Source: Streptomyces rhizoryzae (lineage in GTDB: Bacteria; Actinomycetota; Actinomycetes; Streptomycetales; Streptomycetaceae). From it: a stretch of DNA of 64,000 nt. The first letter of the stretch is position 1, and each line of letters opens with the position of its first letter. A program made the translations under genes and the position numbers. The notes beneath the pieces were generated by a model. That model saw only the letters and a list, made by a program, of their open reading frames with translations, was not told where the DNA came from and made no database searches. Location: NCBI RefSeq assembly GCF_023155275.1, contig NZ_JALMUV010000012.1, positions 1 through 64,000 on the forward strand, in the 5' to 3' direction. Below are positions 54,240-62,138 of the stretch, one piece after another.

Positions 54240-55904
54240 GTGCGGCCGGTTGGCAGCAAGTACCTGCTTGAGGAGCCGCTGGGGCGCGGCGCCACGGGCA
54301 CCGTCTGGCGGGCCCGCCAGAGGGAGACGGCGGGCGCCGAGGCCGCCGTCCCGGGGGAGCCCGGCGAAACGGTCGCGATCAAGGTCCTCAAGGAGGAGCT
54401 GGCGTCCGACGCGGACGTGGTGATGCGCTTCCTGCGGGAGCGCTCGGTCCTGCTGCGGCTCACCCACCCCAACATCGTCCGCACCCGCGACCTGGTCGTC
54501 GAGGGTGATCTGCTGGCGCTGGTGATGGACCTGGTCGACGGCCCCGACCTGCACCGCTACCTCCGCGACAACGGCCCGTTCAGCCCGGTGGCCGCCGCCC
54601 TGCTCACCGCCCAGATCGCCGACGCGCTGGCCGCCAGCCACGCCGACGGCGTCGTCCACCGGGACCTCAAGCCCGCCAACGTCCTGCTGGCCGGCGCGGA
54701 CGGCAGCGGCGAGATGCACCCGATGCTGACCGACTTCGGCATCGCCCGGCTGGCCGACTCCCCGGGCCTGACCCGTACGCACGAGTTCGTCGGCACGCCC
54801 GCCTACGTGGCGCCGGAGTCCGCCGAGGGCCGCCCGCAGACCTCCGCGGTGGACATCTACGGGGCCGGCATCCTGCTCTACGAGCTGCTGACCGGCCGCC
54901 CGCCGTTCGCCGGGGCGACCGCCCTGGAGGTGCTGCACAAGCACCTCGGCGAGGAGCCGCAGCGCCCCGCCTCGCTGCCCGAGCCGCTGTGGACGGTCGT
55001 CGAGCGCTGCCTGCGCAAGCGCCCCGAGGAGCGCCCCAGCGCCGAGAATCTGGCGCGCGGGCTGCGCACCGTCGCGGCCGGCATCGGCGCCGGCGCCACC
55101 CCCGAGCAGGCCCGGGCCGCGCTCGGTGTCGCCGCGCTGCTCGTCCCCGACCCGGACCCGGCCGCCGTCCCCGGTACCGGCGCCGACGGCTCCCCGGGGG
55201 CGGACGCCGCCGCGCCCACCCAGGTGCTGCCGACGAGCGCGCCGTCCTACGACCCGGGCGCGCCGACCAGCGTCCTGCCCTCCACCGGTGCGCCGGGCGC
55301 GGCCCCCGGTGGCCGGGGCCCCGCGCCGACCCGGGCCATGCCCCCGGTGCCCCCGATGCCGGCGGGCGCGCCCCCGGCCGGTCCGCCGGAGCCGGAGGGC
55401 CCGCACCCGTGGGAGTCCCAGCTGCGGGCCGCCCGCGACCGCAACGACCAGACCCAGTTGCAGTATCTGGACCCGCAGGACGACCCGCTGCGCCGCCGTC
55501 CGCAGCGCCGCCCGGCGCCCGCCCCGGCCCCGCAGCCGCCGCAGTACGGCGGGCAGCAGGGGCAGTACGGCGGGCAGCAGGCGCCGTACGCGCAGCGTCC
55601 GCCGGCGGCCCCGCAGCGCCGCCAGGAGCCGCCGCCGCAGCGCTACGAGCCGGCGCCGCCGCCCGCCCGGGAGCCCCGCCCCCGGCGCGAGCCGCGGCCG
55701 CGCAGCGCCAACCCGATGAAGATCCCGGGGCTGGGCTGCCTGAAGGGCTGCCTGTTCACGCTGCTGCTGCTGTTCGTGGCGGCCTGGCTGATCTGGGAGT
55801 TCACCCCGCTCCAGGAGTGGATCGGGACGACCAAGGGCTTCTTCCAGCAGATCGGCGACCTCTTCACCGGGGTGCGGGACTTCGTACAGAAGCTCGGCGG
55901 CTGA
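54240..55904 (+). CDS. pkaA: Membrane-bound Ser/Thr protein kinase, PkaA-like
   Basis: 554 residues. The kinase domain (8-270) has GRGATGTV (15-22), K48 in AIKVL, HRDLKPAN (140-147), DFG (165-167) and APESAEG. A 220-residue Pro/Gln-rich linker (with repeated QYGGQQ) leads to one membrane span near 500-520 (FTLLLLFVAAWLIWEF) and a short external tail of about 35 residues without PASTA domains. GTG 54240 is preceded by GGGAG. Tandem arrangement with a second kinase and prfB matches the pkaA/pkaB locus of S. coelicolor, so I use that symbol. Nearest candidate partner is the divergent FHA protein. Confidence 0.92.
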   Translation: MRPVGSKYLLEEPLGRGATGTVWRARQRETAGAEAAVPGEPGETVAIKVLKEELASDADVVMRFLRERSVLLRLTHPNIVRTRDLVVEGDLLALVMDLVDGPDLHRYLRDNGPFSPVAAALLTAQIADALAASHADGVVHRDLKPANVLLAGADGSGEMHPMLTDFGIARLADSPGLTRTHEFVGTPAYVAPESAEGRPQTSAVDIYGAGILLYELLTGRPPFAGATALEVLHKHLGEEPQRPASLPEPLWTVVERCLRKRPEERPSAENLARGLRTVAAGIGAGATPEQARAALGVAALLVPDPDPAAVPGTGADGSPGADAAAPTQVLPTSAPSYDPGAPTSVLPSTGAPGAAPGGRGPAPTRAMPPVPPMPAGAPPAGPPEPEGPHPWESQLRAARDRNDQTQLQYLDPQDDPLRRRPQRRPAPAPAPQPPQYGGQQGQYGGQQAPYAQRPPAAPQRRQEPPPQRYEPAPPPAREPRPRREPRPRSANPMKIPGLGCLKGCLFTLLLLFVAAWLIWEFTPLQEWIGTTKGFFQQIGDLFTGVRDFVQKLGG

Positions 55905-56083
55905 CGGCTCGTACGGACGGAAGCCCGCGACATTGTGGCTTTGTCGACTTCCTGCCGGTGAATTCCGGTACAGAAGTGAAGGTTGCCGCCATTGGGGGCA
56001 CTGAACCCCGTGGCGCCCGCGTAGCTTTGACGCCAACCTCAGCCCCCGCAGGACGCTCGGGGGCCCGACACGTCGGAGCAGTC

Positions 56084-57361
56084 TTGGCACGGAAGATCGG
56101 CAGCCGGTACACCGCCCACCAGATCCTGGGGCGCGGCAGTGCCGGCACGGTATGGCTGGGCGAGGGTCCCGAAGGGGCCGTGGCCATCAAGCTGTTGCGT
56201 GAGGATCTCGCCTCCGACCAGGAGCTCGTCGGCCGTTTCGTCCAGGAGCGGGCGGCGCTGCTGAGCCTGGCCCACCCGCGGGTGGTCGGCGTCCGCGACC
56301 TCGTCGTGGACGGCGCGGACCTGGCGCTGGTGATGGACCTGGTCCGCGGCACCGACCTGCGCACCCGCCTGGAGCGGGAGCGGCGGCTGGCCCCGGAGGC
56401 CGCCGTGGCGATCGCCGCCGACGTCGCCGACGGCCTGGCCGCCGCGCACGCCGCCCGGATCGTGCACCGCGACGTCAAGCCGGAGAACGTCCTGCTGGAC
56501 ATGCAGGGCCCGCTCGGCCCCGGTGGCGCGCACCCCGCGCTGCTCACCGACTTCGGCATCGCGCGCCTGGTGGACTCCCCGCGCCGCACCCGGGCGACCA
56601 AGGTCATCGGCACCCCCGACTACCTCGCCCCGGAGATCATCGAGGGCCTGCCGCCGCGCGCCTCGGTGGACGTCTACGCGCTGGCGACCGTCCTGTACGA
56701 GATGCTCGCCGGTTTCACGCCCTTCGGGGGTGGCCACCCCGGCGCGGTGCTGCGCCGCCACGTCACCGAGAGCGTGGCGCCGCTGCCCGGCATCCCGGAC
56801 GAGCTGTGGCAGCTGCTGCTCCAGTGCCTGGCCAAGGCGCCCGCCTCCCGGCTGCGCGCCCCGGAGCTGGCCGCCCGGCTGCGCGAGCTGCTGCCCGGTC
56901 TGGCCGGGCTGCCGCCGCTGGACATCGACGAGCCGGACGACGAGCCGACCGCCGACGACCCGGAGGGCGGCGCGCCCGGCGCCCGCCAGGAGGCCCGCTA
57001 CCCGGCGGCCGAGCCCGAGGGGCCGCCGCGCGGCGCGGTCCCCCTGGTCCAGGGCGCCACACCGGACTCCAACCGGGAGACGCACACCAGCATGCGGGTC
57101 CCCGGCCCCGACGAACTGGCCGGCGGCGCGCACGGCACCGCCCGCACCCCGCGGGCCGCGGGCGAGCGCCGGGCGGGCTCGGCCCGGCACCGCTCCGCCC
57201 CGGAGGCGGTGCGCCGCCGCCGGATCAAGGTGGGGCTGGCCGCCGCCCTGGTCGTCGTGGCGGCGGCGGTCGGCGGCTGGCTGGCGTCCGGCGGCGACGG
57301 CGAGGCGGGCGACGCCACGCCCGGTGTGCACCGCTCCGAGCAGCCGCCGATGACGCCCTGA
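56084..57361 (+). CDS. pkaB: Membrane-bound Ser/Thr protein kinase, PkaB-like, TTG start
   Basis: 425 residues. Kinase motifs are GRGSAGTV (16-23), K36, HRDVKPEN (128-135), DFG (156-158) and APEIIEG. A 110-residue acidic/Pro-rich linker precedes a membrane span (about 388-408, [19 protein letters not shown]) and a 15-residue outside tail, so there is no sensor domain of note. The only start that keeps the first strand is TTG 56084, with GGAG at good spacing; TTG use may hold expression down. It lies 179 bases after pkaA and ends before the damage-type promoter of prfB. Confidence 0.92.
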   Translation: MARKIGSRYTAHQILGRGSAGTVWLGEGPEGAVAIKLLREDLASDQELVGRFVQERAALLSLAHPRVVGVRDLVVDGADLALVMDLVRGTDLRTRLERERRLAPEAAVAIAADVADGLAAAHAARIVHRDVKPENVLLDMQGPLGPGGAHPALLTDFGIARLVDSPRRTRATKVIGTPDYLAPEIIEGLPPRASVDVYALATVLYEMLAGFTPFGGGHPGAVLRRHVTESVAPLPGIPDELWQLLLQCLAKAPASRLRAPELAARLRELLPGLAGLPPLDIDEPDDEPTADDPEGGAPGARQEARYPAAEPEGPPRGAVPLVQGATPDSNRETHTSMRVPGPDELAGGAHGTARTPRAAGERRAGSARHRSAPEAVRRRRIKVGLAAALVVVAAAVGGWLASGGDGEAGDATPGVHRSEQPPMTP

Positions 57362-57456
57362 CCTGGGCGGGCGCGGGTCCGACGGCGCGGCGCGGGCCCC
57401 GGCGGACCCGCCGGGGCCGGCCCGGGCCCGCCGGACCGGGGACGCGCCGGGACAGA

Positions 57457-57479
57457 TTGTCGGTGTCAGCCGTTAGGCT
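57457..57479 (+). promoter_or_regulatory. PafBC-type (RecA-NDp) DNA-damage promoter of prfB
   Basis: TTGTCGGTG (57457-57465), 8 bases, TAGGCT (57474-57479), then 6 bases to the prfB GTG. It is the third exact match to TTGTCRGTG-N8-TAnnnT in the window, this time with G at the R position. Confidence 0.78.
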
Positions 57480-57485
57480 GGGTGC

Positions 57486-58601
57486 GTGGCAGTCGTCGAT
57501 GTATCCGAAGAGCTGAAGTCCCTCTCCTCGACCATGGGGTCGATCGAGGCCGTCCTGGACCTCGACAAGATGAGGGCAGATGTCGCCGTGCTCGAGGAGC
57601 AGGCCGCGGCGCCGTCCCTGTGGGACGACCCGGCGAGCGCACAGAAGATCACCAGCCAGCTGTCCTACCTCCAGGGCCAGCTGCGCCGCGCCGAGGAGCT
57701 GCGCGGCCGCGTCGACGACCTCGAGGTGCTCTTCGAGCTCGCCGAGTCCGAGGGTGACGAGGACGCCCGCGCCGAGGCCGAGCGCGAGCTGGCCGACGTC
57801 CGCAAGGCGGTGGACGAGCTGGAGGTCCGCACCCTGCTCTCGGGCGAGTACGACGCCCGGGAGGCCCTCGTCAGCATCCGCGCCGAGGCCGGCGGGGTGG
57901 ACGCCGCCGACTTCGCCGAGAAGCTCCAGCGGATGTACCTGCGCTGGGCCGAGCGCCACGGCTACAAGACCGAGCTGTACGAGACCTCGTACGCCGAGGA
58001 GGCCGGCATCAAGTCGACCACCTTCGCCGTGCAGGTGCCCTACGCCTACGGCACGCTCTCCGTGGAGCAGGGCACGCACCGCCTGGTGCGCATCTCGCCG
58101 TTCGACAACCAGGGCCGCCGCCAGACCTCCTTCGCGGGCGTCGAGGTGCTGCCGGTCGTCGAGCAGACCGACCACATCGAGATCGACGAGAGCGATCTGC
58201 GGGTCGACGTCTACCGCTCCTCCGGCCCCGGCGGCCAGGGCGTCAACACCACCGACTCCGCGGTCCGGCTGACCCACCTCCCCACCGGCATCGTGGTCTC
58301 CTGCCAGAACGAGCGCTCCCAGATCCAGAACAAGGCCACCGCCATGAACGTCCTCCAGGCGAAGCTGCTGGAGCGCCGCCGCCAGGAGGAGCAGGCGAAG
58401 ATGGACGCCCTCAAGGGCGACGGCGGCAACTCCTGGGGCAACCAGATGCGTTCGTACGTCCTGCACCCGTACCAGATGGTCAAGGACCTCCGGACGGAGT
58501 TCGAGGTCGGCAACCCGCAGGGTGTGCTGGACGGTGACATCGACGGCTTCCTGGAGGCCGGTATCCGCTGGCGCAAGCAGCAGGAACAGCAGGCGAAGTA
58601 G
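57486..58601 (+). CDS. prfB: Peptide chain release factor 2
   Basis: 371 residues; releases finished peptides at UGA and UAA codons. The stop-codon recognition tripeptide SPF lies at 204-206, the catalytic GGQ at 249-251 in [17 protein letters not shown], and the N-terminal coiled domain includes [11 protein letters not shown]. The frame is uninterrupted, so the autoregulatory UGA frameshift of E. coli prfB is absent, as in actinobacteria generally. GTG 57486 is leaderless: TAGGCT of a damage-type promoter ends six bases upstream. A strong terminator with a T-run follows. Confidence 0.97.
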   Translation: MAVVDVSEELKSLSSTMGSIEAVLDLDKMRADVAVLEEQAAAPSLWDDPASAQKITSQLSYLQGQLRRAEELRGRVDDLEVLFELAESEGDEDARAEAERELADVRKAVDELEVRTLLSGEYDAREALVSIRAEAGGVDAADFAEKLQRMYLRWAERHGYKTELYETSYAEEAGIKSTTFAVQVPYAYGTLSVEQGTHRLVRISPFDNQGRRQTSFAGVEVLPVVEQTDHIEIDESDLRVDVYRSSGPGGQGVNTTDSAVRLTHLPTGIVVSCQNERSQIQNKATAMNVLQAKLLERRRQEEQAKMDALKGDGGNSWGNQMRSYVLHPYQMVKDLRTEFEVGNPQGVLDGDIDGFLEAGIRWRKQQEQQAK

Positions 58602-58935
58602 CGGCGTACGCGGGCCTCGGCGGGCCCCGGAAGCACCCGGCAACTGCTCCCTTCGAGGGGGCAGTTGCCTTTTGCCGTGGCGGTTAGGTCACAGTCGTAC
58701 GTCCATGTATCGCCCAACTCATGGCAATTCAGGCAACAAGCCTTTATTCGGCCTTGACGGGGGTCGGAGAACTGGGAAGGCTGAGCGCGGCATGCGTGTG
58801 TCATGGGGCGCGTGCAGGAACGGGGAGACGAGTGGCCCGCCCGCGGAGCGGGGCCGTGGCGTGCGCGCCCCCATCGGTCGTTGCCCCGTGCGGCGGTGCT
58901 CCAATGACGAGTTCAGCTACTGGGGGTAGCAGTAC
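58602..58935. other. Intergenic region between prfB and the sortase-anchored protein gene
   Basis: 334 bases holding the prfB terminator (58639-58673) and a comparatively AT-rich stretch (58684-58760, with CCTTTATTCGG and TTGACG) that should carry the promoter of the next gene. Short open frames here have no coding signal. Confidence 0.55.
58639..58673 (+). terminator. Intrinsic terminator of prfB
   Basis: A 13-bp stem GGCAACTGCTCCC / GGGGGCAGTTGCC with one G-T pair and loop TTCGA is followed by TTTT, 37 bases after the stop. It is the only hairpin in the window with a real T-run. Confidence 0.93.
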
Positions 58936-59847
58936 ATGACGAAGAAGACGCGGCTGCGCGTGGCGCGCATTGCGGCCGGTGCGGTGATCGCGGCCGGTGC
59001 GTCGCTCACCGCGGCGGGCGCGGCGTCCGCGGCCGGCACGAACGACGCTCCGGGGCAGCAGCACAGCGGCGGCCTCCTGAACGATGTGGTCTCCATCTTC
59101 GGCGGCACCAGCACCGGTGGCGGGGAGAACGGTGGCCAGGACACCGGCGGCCAGAGCGTCGGCGGTGAGATCGGCAGCCAGACCTCCGGCGGCGAGACCA
59201 CCGGTGGCGAGATCGGCGGCCAGGACACCGGCGGCCCGTCCACCGGTGGCGAGTCCGGCGGCCAGGCCGCGGGCGGCCAGGACACCGGCGGCCAGGCCGC
59301 GGGTGGCCAGGAGTCCGGTGGCCAGGCGGCCGGCGGTCAGGACACCGGCGGTCAGTCCGGTGGTCAGAGCGGTGGCCAGTCGGGCGGTCAGTCCGGTGGT
59401 CAGAGCGGTGGCCAGTCGGGCGGCCAGTCCGGTGGTCAGAGCGGCGGCCAGACGGGCGGCCACTCCGGTGGCCAGTCGGGCGGCCAGAGCGGTGGCCAGT
59501 CGGGCGGCCAGACGGGCGGCCACTCCGGCGGTCAGTCCGGCGGCCAGAGCGGGGGCCACTCCGGTGGCACCACCTCCGGCGGCGGCACCACCGGTGGCGA
59601 CAGCACCGGTACCGGTACCGACAACGAGGGCTCCAAGCCGATCGAGCAGCCCGGCCAGGGCAAGGAGCAGGTCGTGGACACCCCCGGCCAGGCCAAGCAG
59701 CAGGCCAAGGGCGGCCAGCTGGCCGAGACCGGTTCGTCCGGCACGACCTTCCTGCTCATCGGTGCGGCCACGATGATCGCCGGCGGTGTGGGCTTCCGGG
59801 TCCTGCCCCGACTGATCAACAAGGGCGGCGGCGCGGCGGCTGCCTGA
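58936..59847 (+). CDS. LAETG sortase-anchored surface protein with SGGQ repeats
   Basis: 303 residues. The signal peptide is basic MTKKTRLRVAR, then hydrophobic, cut near AASA (about residue 32). Most of the mature protein (50-215) is Gly/Ser/Gln/Thr low-complexity sequence ending in 17 tandem tetrapeptides, mostly SGGQ with TGGH and SGGH variants. Near the C-terminus LAETG (262-266), a membrane span and a short tail with a few basic residues form a sorting signal. LAxTG is the motif used by class E sortases of Streptomyces (as for long chaplins), so the protein should be covalently wall-linked. The repeat is probably a flexible, hydrophilic stalk; no binding domain is seen. ATG 58936 follows GGGGG. 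No sortase gene is in the window. Confidence 0.9.
   Translation: MTKKTRLRVARIAAGAVIAAGASLTAAGAASAAGTNDAPGQQHSGGLLNDVVSIFGGTSTGGGENGGQDTGGQSVGGEIGSQTSGGETTGGEIGGQDTGGPSTGGESGGQAAGGQDTGGQAAGGQESGGQAAGGQDTGGQSGGQSGGQSGGQSGGQSGGQSGGQSGGQSGGQTGGHSGGQSGGQSGGQSGGQTGGHSGGQSGGQSGGHSGGTTSGGGTTGGDSTGTGTDNEGSKPIEQPGQGKEQVVDTPGQAKQQAKGGQLAETGSSGTTFLLIGAATMIAGGVGFRVLPRLINKGGGAAAA
59356..59559 (+). repeat. 17 tandem 12-bp units encoding SGGQ-type tetrapeptides
   Basis: Units alternate codon versions (TCC GGT GGT CAG, AGC GGT GGC CAG, TCG GGC GGC CAG) so neighbouring copies differ at silent sites. Two TGGH and one SGGH variants sit at regular places, suggesting duplication of a multi-unit block. Confidence 0.92.
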
Positions 59848-59866
59848 CGCCGGCGCGGTAGGACGA

Positions 59867-59903
59867 CGAAGGGCCCGGGACGCACACCGTCCCGGGCCCT
59901 TCG
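59867..59903. terminator. Strong bidirectional terminator hairpin
   Basis: A perfect 16-bp stem CGAAGGGCCCGGGACG / CGTCCCGGGCCCTTCG with loop CACAC lies between the surface-protein gene and the convergent small membrane protein gene. Confidence 0.9.
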
Positions 59904-59995
59904 GGCGTACCGGGGAACGTCCGCCGCGGGGGCAGGGGCCACGCTGCGCCACCGGGTCGTCGCGCACCGTGCAGCGGCGGCGTGCCGTGGTGGGC

Positions 59996-60187
59996 TCAGA
60001 CGGCCTGCCGCAGCAGGACCGCGACCGCGATCAGCGCGATCAGCGCGACCGCCAGCACCACCGGGCTGAACTGGCCGAAAAGTCCCGCTTGCTGCTGGAG
60101 CCGCTCCCTGCTCGCCCGGCACACGGGGCAGCGGCCCTCGCTCACAGGGGCCGCGCAGTGGGCGCACACCAATCGGTCGTACGTCAT
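59996..60187 (-). CDS. Small zinc-ribbon membrane protein
   Basis: 63 residues. Two CxxC knuckles (C8/C11 and C20/C23, CAHC...CPVC) form a minimal zinc ribbon at the N-terminus. A single membrane span follows (about 41-59, FSPVVLAVALIALIAVAVLL), so the ribbon should be cytoplasmic or the protein tail-anchored. The ribosome-binding site AAGGAGGT five bases before ATG 60187 is a perfect anti-16S match and the best in the window, which supports this as a real, well-translated gene. It diverges from ftsE. Function is unknown; a role near the FtsEX machinery is only suggested by position. Confidence 0.82.
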   Translation of the reverse strand: MTYDRLVCAHCAAPVSEGRCPVCRASRERLQQQAGLFGQFSPVVLAVALIALIAVAVLLRQAV

Positions 60188-60460
60188 GCGACCTCCTTAC
60201 CTCACCGCACCAACGCACCAGCGGGCGCGTGGGTTCCCTCTACCACTGTGCCAGGTCCGCCGCCGTACGGCGCGCCCCGCGGGCCGCCGCCTCCCACCCG
60301 CCCGGCATTGTGCGACTTTTGTCCTGTAGCGCCCGTGAAGAAACGCACCAACCGCCGCCGGCGACTTCGCCGCCACCCGAGGTTCGCGTAGGGTCACGCT
60401 CACCGACGGGAGCCGTGACCGGCAACCCGTACCCCTACCCAGGTCGACCGTGGTGCATCA

Positions 60461-61150
60461 GTGATCCGATTCGACAACGTCTCCAAGACCTACCCGAAGC
60501 AGAACCGCCCCGCCCTCAGGGACGTCTCCCTGGAGATCGAGCGCGGCGAGTTCGTCTTCCTGGTGGGCTCCTCGGGCTCCGGCAAGTCCACCTTCCTGCG
60601 GCTGCTGCTGCGCGAGGAGCGCGCCTCGCACGGCGCCGTCCACGTACTGGGGAAGGACCTGGCCAAGCTCTCCAACTGGAAGGTGCCGCAGATGCGGCGC
60701 CAGGTGGGCACGGTCTTCCAGGACTTCCGGCTGCTCCCCAACAAGACGGTGGGGCAGAACGTCGCCTTCGCCCTGGAAGTCATCGGCAAACCGCGCGGCC
60801 AGATCCGCAAGACGGTGCCGGAGGTCCTCGAACTCGTCGGCCTGGGCGGCAAGGAGGACCGCATGCCCGGCGAGCTGTCCGGTGGTGAGCAGCAGCGCGT
60901 CGCCATCGCCCGGGCCTTCGTCAACCGCCCGCTGCTGCTCATCGCCGACGAGCCCACCGGCAACCTCGACCCGCAGACCTCGGTCGGCATCATGAAGCTG
61001 CTGGACCGGATCAACCGCACCGGGACGACGGTGGTCATGGCCACCCACGACCAGCAGATCGTCGACCAGATGCGCAAGCGGGTCATGGAACTCGAGAAGG
61101 GCCGGCTCGTACGCGACCAGTCGCGCGGCGTGTACGGCTACCAGCACTGA
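60461..61150 (+). CDS. ftsE: Cell division ATP-binding protein FtsE
   Basis: 229-residue ABC ATPase that works with FtsX to switch on cell-wall hydrolases at division. Walker A is GSSGSGKST (36-44), the Q-loop is [13 protein letters not shown], the signature LSGGEQQR (about 139-146), Walker [13 protein letters not shown] and the H-loop [14 protein letters not shown] 60461 is the start used across the family ([11 protein letters not shown]). A TAGGGT near 60389 could be a -10 box giving a leader of about 60 bases. ftsX follows after 9 bases. Confidence 0.97.
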   Translation: MIRFDNVSKTYPKQNRPALRDVSLEIERGEFVFLVGSSGSGKSTFLRLLLREERASHGAVHVLGKDLAKLSNWKVPQMRRQVGTVFQDFRLLPNKTVGQNVAFALEVIGKPRGQIRKTVPEVLELVGLGGKEDRMPGELSGGEQQRVAIARAFVNRPLLLIADEPTGNLDPQTSVGIMKLLDRINRTGTTVVMATHDQQIVDQMRKRVMELEKGRLVRDQSRGVYGYQH

Positions 61151-61159
61151 AAGGACGCC

Positions 61160-62071
61160 ATGCGCGCCCAGTTCGTCCTGTCGGAGATCGGCGTCGGTCT
61201 CCGCCGAAATCTCACGATGACCTTCGCCGTCATCGTCTCCGTAGCCCTCTCGCTCGGCCTCTTCGGCGCCTCGCTGCTGATGAGCGACCAGGTCGACACG
61301 ATGAAGGGCTACTGGTACGACAAGGTCAACGTCTCCATCTTCTTCTGCAACAAGAACGACGCCGAGACGGCCGCCAACTGCGCCAAGGGCGCGGCCACCG
61401 AGCAGCAGAAGAACGACATCCTCGCCGAGCTGCACCGGCTGCCGCTGGTGCAGAACGTGCAGCACGAGACCAGCGACCAGGCGTACAAGCACTACAAGGA
61501 GCAGTTCGGCGACACCCCGGTGGCCGGGCTGGTCACCCCGGACCAGCTGCCGGAGTCGTTCCGCGTCAAGCTCAAGGACCCGACGAAGTTCGACGTCATC
61601 AAGTCGGCGTTCTCCGAGCGGCCCGGTGTCGAGCAGGTGCAGGACCAACGGGACACCGTCGAGCCGCTGTTCCGGCTGCTGGACGGTATGCGGTACGCGG
61701 CCCTGGGCGTGATGGGGCTGATGCTGATCGTGGCGCTGCTGCTGATCGTCAACACCGTGCGGGTCTCCGCGTTCAGCCGCCGCCGGGAGACCGGGATCAT
61801 GCGGCTGGTGGGCGCGTCCAGCTTCTACATCCAGATGCCGTTCATCATGGAGGCCGCGATCGCCGGCCTGATCGGCGCCGCGTTCGCCTGCGTCCTGCTG
61901 GTCGGCGGCAAGTACGTGCTGATCAACCAGTGGCTGGCCAAGCAGATCCAGGTGGTCAACTTCATCGGCTGGAACGCCGTCCTGTCGGTGCTCCCGCTCG
62001 TCCTCGCCATCGGGCTGCTGATGCCCGCGCTCGCCGCGTTCTTCGCGCTGCGCAAGTACCTCAAGGTGTGA
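61160..62071 (+). CDS. ftsX: Cell division protein FtsX
   Basis: 303-residue permease-like partner of FtsE. One span near 15-39 is followed by a 130-residue external domain (with a Cys pair, CNKNDAETAANC, that may be disulphide-linked) that contacts a wall hydrolase. Three further spans lie in the C-terminal 130 residues, with FSRRRETGIMRLVGAS on the cytoplasmic side. The partner hydrolase is not obvious here. ATG 61160 has AAGGA upstream and is 9 bases from the ftsE stop. Confidence 0.97.
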   Translation: MRAQFVLSEIGVGLRRNLTMTFAVIVSVALSLGLFGASLLMSDQVDTMKGYWYDKVNVSIFFCNKNDAETAANCAKGAATEQQKNDILAELHRLPLVQNVQHETSDQAYKHYKEQFGDTPVAGLVTPDQLPESFRVKLKDPTKFDVIKSAFSERPGVEQVQDQRDTVEPLFRLLDGMRYAALGVMGLMLIVALLLIVNTVRVSAFSRRRETGIMRLVGASSFYIQMPFIMEAAIAGLIGAAFACVLLVGGKYVLINQWLAKQIQVVNFIGWNAVLSVLPLVLAIGLLMPALAAFFALRKYLKV

Positions 62072-62082
62072 GGTTCCCCAAG

Positions 62083-62114
62083 GGCGCCGTACGGTCAACT
62101 CGCCGTACGGCGCC
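62083..62114 (+). terminator. Hairpin after ftsX
   Basis: GGCGCCGTACGG (62083-62094) and its exact complement CCGTACGGCGCC (62103-62114) with an 8-base loop lie between ftsX and the promoter of the protease gene. Confidence 0.75.
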
Positions 62115-62138
62115 TTCGTCTGCCCTAGACTCGCCCGC

